Shown piece after piece: positions 29,661 to 36,511 of a stretch of 64,000 bases of DNA. The DNA is from Micromonospora lupini (GTDB lineage: Bacteria; Actinomycetota; Actinomycetes; Mycobacteriales; Micromonosporaceae). The notes below the pieces were generated by a model. The model searched no databases. It saw only the letters and a program-made list of their open reading frames with translations, and was not told where the DNA came from. The stretch covers positions 2,852,001 to 2,916,000 of the forward strand of contig NZ_JAPENL010000001.1 in NCBI RefSeq assembly GCF_026342015.1, in the 5' to 3' direction. Position 1 is the first letter of the stretch; every line of letters starts with the position of its first letter. The translations under genes and the position numbers were made by a program.

Positions 29661-30908
29661 ATGGCTGGGGAGCGGACGTACGACGTGGTGCTGTTCGGGG
29701 CGACCGGCTTCACCGGCGGGCTGACGGCCGAGTACCTGGCCCGGCACGCGCCGCCCGGGTTGCGGTGGGCGCTGGCCGGGCGCAACGCGGATCGCCTCGC
29801 CGCCGTGCGCGACCGGCTCGCGGCGATCGACCCCACGCTCACCGACCTGCCGCTGCTCACCGCCGACGTGACCGATGCCGGGTCGCTGCGCGCCGTGGCG
29901 GAGAGCGCCCGGGTGGTCGCCAGCACCGTCGGCCCGTACGTCCACCACGGGGAGCCCCTGGTCGCGGCCTGCGCCCGAGCCGGCACCGACTACCTGGACA
30001 TCACCGGGGAGTCGGAGTTCGTCGACCTGATGTACGTCCGCCACCACGCCGAGGCGACCGCCACCGGCGCCCGGCTGGTGCACGCCTGCGGGTTCGACTC
30101 CATCCCCCACGACCTGGGCGTCTGGTTCACCGTGAAGCAACTGCCCGCCGACGTCCCGATCACGGTCGACGGCTACGTCCGCGCCGGTGGCCGGTTCTCC
30201 GCCGGGACGTACCATTCCGCGCTCACCGCGTTCGCCCGCACCGGGGAGGCCAGCCGGGCCGCCCGGGCCCGCCGGGCGGTCGAGCCGCGCCCCACCGACC
30301 GCCGGGTCCGTTCGGTACCCGGCAAGCTGGCCCGCTCGACGGAGCTGGGCATCTGGACCGTGCCGCTGCCGACAATCGACCCGCAGGTGATCCGCCGCTC
30401 GGCGTCGGCCCGCCCGGAGTACGGCCCGGACTTCCGCTACCGGCACTTCGCCGCCGTGAAGCGGCTGCCGACCGTGCTTGTCAGCGCGGTGGGGCTCGGC
30501 GCGCTTGTCGGCCTGGTGAAGGTGCCGCCCACCCGGCGCTGGCTGCTCGGGCGGCTCGCCTCCGGGCAGGGTCCGACCCCGCAGCAGCGGGCGTCGTCCT
30601 GGTTCCGGGTCCGGTTCGTCGGCGTCGGCGGCGGGCGGCGCGTGGTCACCGAGGTCGCGGGCGGCGACCCGGGCTACGACGAGACGGCGAAGATGCTCGC
30701 CGAGTCGGCGCTGTGCCTGGCGCTCGACGACCTGCCGCCGACCGCCGGCCAGCTCAGCCCGGTCGCCGCGATGGGTGACGCGCTGCTGGACCGGCTGGTC
30801 CGGGCCGGGCTCACCTTCCGGGTGCTGAAGCAGGACGAGAGCGCCCCGACGCCGCCTGTGGCGGCCGGACCGGAGGCGGCGACGCGGGACGCGGAGCCGG
30901 CGGCTTGA
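29661..30908 (+). CDS. Saccharopine dehydrogenase-like / trans-acting enoyl reductase family protein
   Basis: A 415-residue Rossmann-fold protein. The N-terminus VVLFGATGFTGGLTAEYL binds NAD(P); GRNADRLAAV and VASTVGPYVHHGEPLVAACARAGTDYLDITGE are hallmarks of the family that includes mycobacterial trans-acting enoyl reductases for lipid biosynthesis. A hydrophobic stretch (LVSAVGLGALVGLV) near residue 275 may contact membrane. The substrate is unknown; a lipid role is inferred. Its stop codon overlaps the promoter of the MerR gene that follows. Confidence 0.8.
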   Translation: MAGERTYDVVLFGATGFTGGLTAEYLARHAPPGLRWALAGRNADRLAAVRDRLAAIDPTLTDLPLLTADVTDAGSLRAVAESARVVASTVGPYVHHGEPLVAACARAGTDYLDITGESEFVDLMYVRHHAEATATGARLVHACGFDSIPHDLGVWFTVKQLPADVPITVDGYVRAGGRFSAGTYHSALTAFARTGEASRAARARRAVEPRPTDRRVRSVPGKLARSTELGIWTVPLPTIDPQVIRRSASARPEYGPDFRYRHFAAVKRLPTVLVSAVGLGALVGLVKVPPTRRWLLGRLASGQGPTPQQRASSWFRVRFVGVGGGRRVVTEVAGGDPGYDETAKMLAESALCLALDDLPPTAGQLSPVAAMGDALLDRLVRAGLTFRVLKQDESAPTPPVAAGPEAATRDAEPAA

Positions 30909-30935
30909 CCCTCGACCAGGTCGAGGGGGCAGGAT
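30905..30935 (+). promoter_or_regulatory. MerR-type promoter with 19-bp spacer and dyad
   Basis: TTGACC at 30905-30910 and CAGGAT at 30930-30935 are 19 bp apart, the over-long spacing typical of MerR-controlled promoters. The spacer holds a 9-bp perfect dyad, CCCTCGACC-A-GGTCGAGGG (30909-30927). The predicted transcription start is near 30942-30943, at GTG 30943, so the MerR-clamp gene may be autoregulated and leaderless. Confidence 0.65.
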
Positions 30936-30942
30936 GCCCGGC

Positions 30943-32088
30943 GTGGTGAGCGACCTGCACAGCATCGGCGAGTTGGCCCGGGCCAGCGGCCTGACCGTCA
31001 GCGCGCTGCGCTTCTACGACTCGGCGGGCGTGCTGACGCCGGCCCTTGTCGACCCGACGACGGGTTACCGCTGGTACACCGACGAGCAGATCGGCCCGGC
31101 CCGGCTGGTCGCGGGGCTGCGCCGGGTCGGCATGCCGGTGCCCGAGATCGCCGCCGCCGTCCGCGCCGCGCCGGCCGAGGTGCACCGACTGCTCGACGCG
31201 CACCTGCGCCGGCTGGCCGACGGGTTGGCCGACGCCCGCCGCGAGATGGTCCGGCTCCGGGCCCTGGTCGACCCCGCGCCCACGACTGTGACCACGCTGC
31301 TCCTCTCCCCCGCCGACCTGGCCGCCGCGCTCGACGCGGTGCGCTTCGCCGTCGGCGTCGACCCGGAGCTGCCGGCGCTGTCCGGGGTGCTGCTCGACGT
31401 CGAGCCGGACGGTGTGCGGCTGGTCGCCACCGACAGGCACCGGCTCGCGCTGGCCCGCGCCGGCGCCGCCGTCGACGGGCCGCCCGTGCGGGTGCTCGTG
31501 CCTGTCGACCTCGTCGACCGGCTGCGCCTGCTGCTCGACACCGCCGACGCCCGGCCGGTGCGGCTCGGCGTGGAAGGCGTCGACCTGCGGGCGGAGGTGG
31601 CAGGTCGGACGCTGACGGGCACCGCCCTGCCGTACGACTTTCCCGACTACCGTCGGCTGCTGCGCGAGGCGGTCGGGGAACGGCCGGCCGCGTACCGCAT
31701 CCCGGTGGACGTGGGGGCGCTGCGGGCGGCGCTGCGCGACCCGGCTGCTCCCACGCTGGCCCGCGAGTACGCCGGCACGCCGCTGGCGGTCTCCGTCCTC
31801 GGCCTCGACGACTCCGGCGGTCTGCGCCTGCTGCACCCCGCCGAGCTGTCCACCGCCGAGCTGTCCACGGCCGAGCCGGGCGCGGCCGAGCCGGGCGCGG
31901 CCGAGCCGGGCGCGGAGCCGAGAGGCGGGCTGCGGTTCGGGGTGAACGGCGCGTACCTGCTCGACGCGCTGGACGCGGCCGGTGGCCCGCAACTGGTGCT
32001 GGAGGTGGACGGGCCCATCGCCCCGCTGGCCGTGCGCCGCCCGAACGACGAGGACACCTTCTCCGTGTTGATGCCGATCCGGCTGTAG
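30943..32088 (+). CDS. MerR regulator fused to DNA-polymerase sliding-clamp-like domains
   Basis: A 381-residue protein of unusual architecture. Residues 4-75 are a MerR winged helix (SIGELARASGLTVSALRFYD... GYRWYTDEQI), then a short coiled coil. Residues 105-225 match the middle domain of DnaN (VLLDVEPDGVRLVATDRHRLALA), and 235-381 the C-terminal clamp domain (FGVNGAYLLDAL ... FSVLMPIRL, equivalent to the DnaN C-terminus). The clamp part probably acts as a sensor or dimer domain rather than in replication; this is inference. An acidic repeat (AELST, AEPGA units) interrupts the last domain. GTG 30943 is favoured by the promoter position; ATG 30934 is the alternative. Confidence 0.82.
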   Translation: MVSDLHSIGELARASGLTVSALRFYDSAGVLTPALVDPTTGYRWYTDEQIGPARLVAGLRRVGMPVPEIAAAVRAAPAEVHRLLDAHLRRLADGLADARREMVRLRALVDPAPTTVTTLLLSPADLAAALDAVRFAVGVDPELPALSGVLLDVEPDGVRLVATDRHRLALARAGAAVDGPPVRVLVPVDLVDRLRLLLDTADARPVRLGVEGVDLRAEVAGRTLTGTALPYDFPDYRRLLREAVGERPAAYRIPVDVGALRAALRDPAAPTLAREYAGTPLAVSVLGLDDSGGLRLLHPAELSTAELSTAEPGAAEPGAAEPGAEPRGGLRFGVNGAYLLDALDAAGGPQLVLEVDGPIAPLAVRRPNDEDTFSVLMPIRL

Positions 32089-32144
32089 AAACCGGTCGCG
32101 CTCCCCGTAGTCGGGTGGAAACGTGCGCGACGGTAACATCTGTT

Positions 32145-32160
32145 GGTTCACCAGTGAACC
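32145..32160 (+). promoter_or_regulatory. Palindrome GGTTCAC-CA-GTGAACC in the serS leader
   Basis: A perfect 7-bp-arm dyad 25 bp upstream of the serS start. Size and symmetry fit a TetR- or GntR-type operator, or a short RNA hairpin. No regulator is adjacent in an obvious pairing. The 96-bp leader is too short for a T-box. Confidence 0.4.
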
Positions 32161-32184
32161 CCGGACGGAGGCGTACGGAGCAGC

Positions 32185-33468
32185 ATGCTCGACATGGAGT
32201 TGATCCGGAAGGATCGCGAGGCGGTGGCGACCGCGCTGGCGAAGCGTCTGGATCCCGCCGAGGTCGATCGGGCCCTGGACGAGATCCAGCGACTCGACCA
32301 GGAACGACGCGCCCTGATCACGGAGATCGACGCCGACCGGCAGCGCCGCAAGGCCGAGGCCCGTGCGTACGCGCAGGCGAAGCGCGCCGGCACCGAGCCG
32401 CAGGTGAGCGCGCCCGAGGCGGAGCGTAAGCAGCTCGCCGACCTGGAGTCCCAGTTGGACGAGGTGCAGGCCCGGCTGCGCGACGCGATGAGCGAGCTGC
32501 CCAACCTGCCCAGCGACGACGTCCTGCCCGGCGGCAAGGAGGCCAACCGGGTCGTCAAGACCTTCGGCGAGCCGCCGGTGATCGAGAAGGTCCGCGACCA
32601 CGTGGAGCTGTCCCGCGCGCTGGGTCTGGTCGACTACGAGCGCGGCGTCAAGCTCGGCGGGTCCGGCTTCTGGATCTACACGGGCGTCGGCGCGCGGCTG
32701 GAGTGGGCGCTGCTCAACTACTTCATCGACAAGCACATCAAGGCCGGTTACGAGTTCCTGCTCCCGCCGCACCTGCTGCTCGACTCGGCCGGATTCGCCG
32801 CCGGTCAGTTCCCCAAGTTCTACGACGACGTCTACCACCTGGACGCCGACTCCGCGCCGCGCGGGCAGTTCCTGCTGCCCACGTCGGAGACGGCGATCCT
32901 GGGCGCGTACCAGGACGAGATCCTGGAGACCACGAAGCTGCCGCTGAAGGCATTCGCGTACACGCCCTGTTACCGGCGGGAGTCGGCCGGGTCGCACTCG
33001 GACGAGCGCGGCACGGTGCGCGGGCACCAGTTCAACAAGGTGGAGATCTTCCAGTTCACCCTGCCCGAGCAGGCGGACGCGGCACTTGAGGAGATGCTCG
33101 CCCACGCCGAGAGCCTGGTCGAGGGGCTGGGCCTGCACTACCAGCGGACGCTGCTGTCGGCAGGTGACGCGAGCGCCTCGATGAAGAAGACCCTCGACAT
33201 CGAGGTGTGGATGCCGAGCACCGGCAAGTACAAGGAGGTGTCGTCGGTCTCCTGGGCCGGCGACTACCAGGCCCGTCGGGCGGCCATCCGCTATCGCGAG
33301 CCGGGCGCCAAGCAGACCCGCTTCGTGCACACCCTCAACGGCTCCGCGCTGGCGACGAGCCGGCTCTTCCCGGCCATCCTGGAGCAGTACCAGCAGGCCG
33401 ACGGCAGCGTCCTGATCCCCAAGGTCCTCCAGGACCGCCTAGGAACAGACCGCCTCACCCCCCGCTAG
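32185..33468 (+). CDS. serS: Seryl-tRNA synthetase
   Basis: Charges tRNA-Ser with serine. The 427-residue class II synthetase has the long N-terminal antiparallel coiled coil (residues 25-105) that reads the tRNA variable arm, motif 2 FAYTPCYRRESAGS, and motif 3 HTLNGSALATSRLFPAILEQYQ trimmed to the usual arginine. Full length. The ATG follows CGGAG. It is probably the housekeeping enzyme, although secondary copies occur in antibiotic producers and cannot be excluded. Confidence 0.95.
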   Translation: MLDMELIRKDREAVATALAKRLDPAEVDRALDEIQRLDQERRALITEIDADRQRRKAEARAYAQAKRAGTEPQVSAPEAERKQLADLESQLDEVQARLRDAMSELPNLPSDDVLPGGKEANRVVKTFGEPPVIEKVRDHVELSRALGLVDYERGVKLGGSGFWIYTGVGARLEWALLNYFIDKHIKAGYEFLLPPHLLLDSAGFAAGQFPKFYDDVYHLDADSAPRGQFLLPTSETAILGAYQDEILETTKLPLKAFAYTPCYRRESAGSHSDERGTVRGHQFNKVEIFQFTLPEQADAALEEMLAHAESLVEGLGLHYQRTLLSAGDASASMKKTLDIEVWMPSTGKYKEVSSVSWAGDYQARRAAIRYREPGAKQTRFVHTLNGSALATSRLFPAILEQYQQADGSVLIPKVLQDRLGTDRLTPR

Positions 33469-33475
33469 AACCCAA

Positions 33476-33538
33476 CGTCGATCATGAAGTTATTGCCCGG
33501 CGCCCTGGCGTGTCGCGGCAATAACTTCACGATCGACG
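33476..33538. repeat. Long palindromic REP-like element (22-bp arms)
   Basis: Arms at 33476-33497 and 33517-33538 pair at 21 of 22 positions around a 19-nt GC-rich centre. The core TGAAGTTATTGCC is AT-rich against this chromosome. It lies 7 bp after serS and extends into the 3' end of ccdA, providing that gene's TAA stop. The sequence resembles palindromes I recall as dispersed in Micromonospora genomes. Confidence 0.85.
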
Positions 33539-34380
33539 CCGGGAGGGCGGAGGGTGCGTCGCTTTCGGAGCAGCAGGGCTGCCAGCAGCAGTGCTGCCAG
33601 GGTGGCCAGGAGCACTGCTGGGCCCACGGTTTCGACAGTTTCGGCCAGGGTGTGCTGGAACTTCGACGCCGCTTGGATCACCGGGTCGCGCAGGGCGTCG
33701 CGCCGGCCGGCGGCCAACCGCAGCTCGTACCAGCCGTACCAGGCCACGTACCCGCCCGCGAGCAGCAGCACCAGGCCACTGAGCCGGGGCACCAACGCGC
33801 CGGCGACGCGCAGCCGGGCCACCAGCCCGTCGCGCAGCAGCGCCACGCCGAGCGCGGCGACCGCGACCACCAGACCCATCCCGAGGGCGTACGCGCCGAA
33901 CAGGGCCAGCCCGCGACCGGTCGAGCCGGCCTGGAGGCTTGTCACCACGATGGCCAGGAACGGTGCGATGGCGCAGCCGAGCGAGGCGAGCGCGTACGCC
34001 GCGCCGAACAGCGCCATCGACGGCCAGGACCTCGTCAGCCGGGGCGCTCGGGCCGACCAGCCGGGGGCGGGCAGCCGCCGGCCGGCGAGCAGCCAGCAGC
34101 CGGCCACCAGCAGCAGCAGCCCCAGCGCCACGGTCAGCCACGGCAGCCGCGGGCGCAGCCAGCCGGCCAGCGGCGCGAGCGCCAGGCCGAACGCGCCGAA
34201 GACCACCACGTACCCCAGGGTGAGCCCGGCCGCCGCGGTGAGCGCGCGGCCGACCGCGCCGCGGGCGTCCGACGCTCCGGCGACCAACAGCGAGAGGTAC
34301 GCGGGCAGCAACGCGAAGCCGCACGGGTTGACGGCGCCGAGCATGCCGGCGGTCAGCGCGAGCAGGAGCGGGGCGGTCAC
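33490..34380 (-). CDS. ccdA: CcdA/DsbD-like cytochrome c biogenesis membrane protein
   Basis: A 296-residue polytopic membrane protein moving reducing equivalents from cytoplasmic thioredoxin to extracytoplasmic thiols. It has about six helices with the conserved GAVNPCGFALLPAY in helix 1 and LGCAIAPFLAIV in helix 4, the redox Cys pair of CcdA. A C-terminal extra helix and basic tail follow. The last 15 or so residues and the TAA stop are encoded by the palindromic repeat. The GTG start overlaps the stop of the TlpA-like gene (GTGA), so the two work together in disulfide reduction. Confidence 0.87.
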   Translation of the reverse strand: MTAPLLLALTAGMLGAVNPCGFALLPAYLSLLVAGASDARGAVGRALTAAAGLTLGYVVVFGAFGLALAPLAGWLRPRLPWLTVALGLLLLVAGCWLLAGRRLPAPGWSARAPRLTRSWPSMALFGAAYALASLGCAIAPFLAIVVTSLQAGSTGRGLALFGAYALGMGLVVAVAALGVALLRDGLVARLRVAGALVPRLSGLVLLLAGGYVAWYGWYELRLAAGRRDALRDPVIQAASKFQHTLAETVETVGPAVLLATLAALLLAALLLRKRRTLRPPGVDREVIAATRQGAGQ

Positions 34381-35003
34381 GCCCCGGCCAGGGCTGCGAC
34401 GCGGGCGCTGAGCGACTCACCGTCCAGGAAGCCCTGGTGGACGACGGTGCCGTCCCGGTCGATGATCACGAAGATGCTCTGCTCGGTCACCTTGAACCGC
34501 TTCCAGAGCGTGCCCTTGCGGTCGTCGATCTGCGGCGTGTCGCCGAGGTCGAACTCGCTGACGAAGTTCTTCATGTCCCGCTGCTCGCCGAGCCCGGCGA
34601 CGCCGACGATCGGCACGGTGTCCCGGTAACGGGGCGCGATCTCGGCCACCGTCCACGCCTGGCTGGCGCAGGTGGCGCACCACGGCGCCCAGAACCAGAG
34701 CACCACCGGCCGGCCGGCCAGTCGCGTCGCGTCGAACGCGCTGCCGGTGAGGGTGGTCCCGGTGAAGCGCAGGGTGTCCGGGACCGGGACCGGGACCGGG
34801 GCCGGCGCGGCCGACGGCGAGCCGGTCGCGGGGGCAGCCGGGATGGCCGGGGCGCTGGTCGGGGCCGGCGCGGTCCCGGCGGCGGCGTCGGGCGGCACCG
34901 TGCCGGTGCAGGCCGCCGTGGCGAGCAGGGCGGCGACGAGCGCCCCCACGATGGCGGCGCGGGGCGCGTACGCCGCCGCTGTCCGCCCGGTCGGCTTGCG
35001 CAT
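34377..35003 (-). CDS. TlpA-like thioredoxin-domain lipoprotein
   Basis: A 208-residue extracytoplasmic thiol-disulfide oxidoreductase. A lipoprotein signal ends in the lipobox TAAC (Cys32); a Pro/Ala-rich linker with PVPVPVP spans to residue 75; the redoxin domain contains WFWAPWCATC (CxxC near residues 107-110) and a cis-Pro in GDTPQID. It should receive electrons from CcdA, encoded next, and reduce periplasm-side thiols or cytochrome c apoproteins. ATG 35003 has GGAG six bases upstream. Third gene of a four-gene redox operon. Confidence 0.87.
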   Translation of the reverse strand: MRKPTGRTAAAYAPRAAIVGALVAALLATAACTGTVPPDAAAGTAPAPTSAPAIPAAPATGSPSAAPAPVPVPVPDTLRFTGTTLTGSAFDATRLAGRPVVLWFWAPWCATCASQAWTVAEIAPRYRDTVPIVGVAGLGEQRDMKNFVSEFDLGDTPQIDDRKGTLWKRFKVTEQSIFVIIDRDGTVVHQGFLDGESLSARVAALAGA

Positions 35004-35044
35004 CCGCAGCTCCGTTCGACAGGTGTGGTGGTCAGTGCCTTTCC

Positions 35045-36511
35045 CTACTCGGCCTTGGCGAGGCGCAGGGCGAGTTCCGGGCAGACCTTGACGGCCTTCA
35101 GGGCGCCCTCGCGCAGCCAGGTCGGCACCGGCGTGGCCGGGAACGCCGGGTAGCCGTTGCCGTCGAGCCGGATGAAGTCCGGCACCACGTGCGCGCAGAG
35201 GCCGTGGCCGTCGCAGCGGGACCAGTCCAGGGTGAGCTTCTGCGGGTTGGGGTCGGGCGCGCCGGGCAGCCCCATGACGCCCTTGACCCGCCGGCCACAG
35301 CCGTCGCCGGTGCTGTGCAGCCGCAGGTCGTCGGCGAAGACCTCGATCGCGGAGAGTGCGAATCGGGCGGTGCCGTCCGGGTGGCTGCACGCGCCCCGGC
35401 CCTTGACCTCGCCGGCGGCGGCCCGCACCACGTCGGCCGGTTGGCTGCCGGCCACGGCCAGGTCGACCGCGCGGGCCAGGTCCGGCAGGCCCATCTTGCA
35501 CGGGCCGCACTGGCCGGCGGACTCTCCGGCCAGGTAGCGCACCACCTGGGCGGACTCACCGAGCGGGCAGGTGTCGACGCCGATCGGGATGATGATGCCC
35601 GCGCCGAGGGTGCCGCCGACAGCGGCCAGGCCCCGGCGGGAGACCTCGGCCTTCTCCGCCGCCTCCGCGGTGATCCACTTGCCGTGGTAGCCGCCCATCA
35701 GGATGCCCTGGACGTCCGGGACCTCGCACAGGTCGAGGACGTCGCGCAACGGCATGCCTGCCGTGCACTCCACCACCGCCGGACGGCCCGCCGCGCCGGT
35801 CACGGTGAGCAGCACGGTGCCCGGCTCGTCGTCGGTGCCGAGCGCCGCGTACTCGTACGGGCCGAGTCGCGCGCCGACGGCGAGCTGGGCGTACGTCTCG
35901 GCGTTGGACAGCAGGGTCGGCAGGCCGCTGACGCCGGAGTCGCTGGAGCGCTTCTTGGTGCCCGGAGGGATGTGCGGCAGTCCGTTGATGCCGTTGACAA
36001 GCGCGCCGCCCTCCCCGGAGATGAACCGGTGCGGCACGGTGACGATTGTGGTCGGCACCGGCATCCGGCGCTCCGCGAGGGCCTCCATCAGCGAGTCCCG
36101 CCCGACGCCGTCGTCGGCCACGCCGATCACGATCTCCTCGGCGTCCAGCGCGTACGCGGTGAGCGCCGCGCCGTCGAGGATCAGGTGCGGGGCGCGGGTG
36201 AGCAGCACCTTGTCCTTCCAGCTCGCCGGCTCTCCCTCGGAGGCGTTGACGACCACCACCGCGGCGAGGTCCTGCCGCTCGCAGGACTCCAGCACGGCGC
36301 GCAGCTTGCGGGCGAACGGGAAGCCCGCGCCGCCCTTGCCCTTGAGCTGCATGCCCTCGACGAGTCGGAGCAACTGCGCAGGCTCCATCGGGCCGATCGG
36401 CCCGTGCACCTCCTCGTGCGCGAGCAGGTCGAGCCGCCCGTACTCGGCGAAGCCGGCGGTCAGCCGGGGCTCGCCCACACAGGCGACAGGTGGTACGGCT
36501 GTCCGCATCAC
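35045..36511 (-). CDS. NuoF-like FMN/Fe-S oxidoreductase with C-terminal ferredoxin domain
   Basis: A 488-residue flavoprotein resembling the NADH-binding subunit of complex I. KGKGGAGFP (residues 57-65) binds FMN; an SLBB segment follows; the Fe-S motif is ESAGQCGPC plus a later CSHPDG, so the first of the three clustered Cys of NuoF (ESCGxCxPC) is Ala. The C-terminal 75 residues form a separate ferredoxin (CDGHGLC ... VCPELA), likely a 3Fe-4S type. It lacks any NuoE or other complex I partner; the adjacent b-type membrane protein is the plausible electron acceptor. Start GTG/ATG overlaps the upstream stop (GTGATG). Confidence 0.82.
   Translation of the reverse strand: MMRTAVPPVACVGEPRLTAGFAEYGRLDLLAHEEVHGPIGPMEPAQLLRLVEGMQLKGKGGAGFPFARKLRAVLESCERQDLAAVVVVNASEGEPASWKDKVLLTRAPHLILDGAALTAYALDAEEIVIGVADDGVGRDSLMEALAERRMPVPTTIVTVPHRFISGEGGALVNGINGLPHIPPGTKKRSSDSGVSGLPTLLSNAETYAQLAVGARLGPYEYAALGTDDEPGTVLLTVTGAAGRPAVVECTAGMPLRDVLDLCEVPDVQGILMGGYHGKWITAEAAEKAEVSRRGLAAVGGTLGAGIIIPIGVDTCPLGESAQVVRYLAGESAGQCGPCKMGLPDLARAVDLAVAGSQPADVVRAAAGEVKGRGACSHPDGTARFALSAIEVFADDLRLHSTGDGCGRRVKGVMGLPGAPDPNPQKLTLDWSRCDGHGLCAHVVPDFIRLDGNGYPAFPATPVPTWLREGALKAVKVCPELALRLAKAE

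Noticed and set aside
32089..32184. T-box riboswitch before serS
   Set aside because: The leader is only 96 bp and lacks the T-box sequence and antiterminator; only a short dyad is present.
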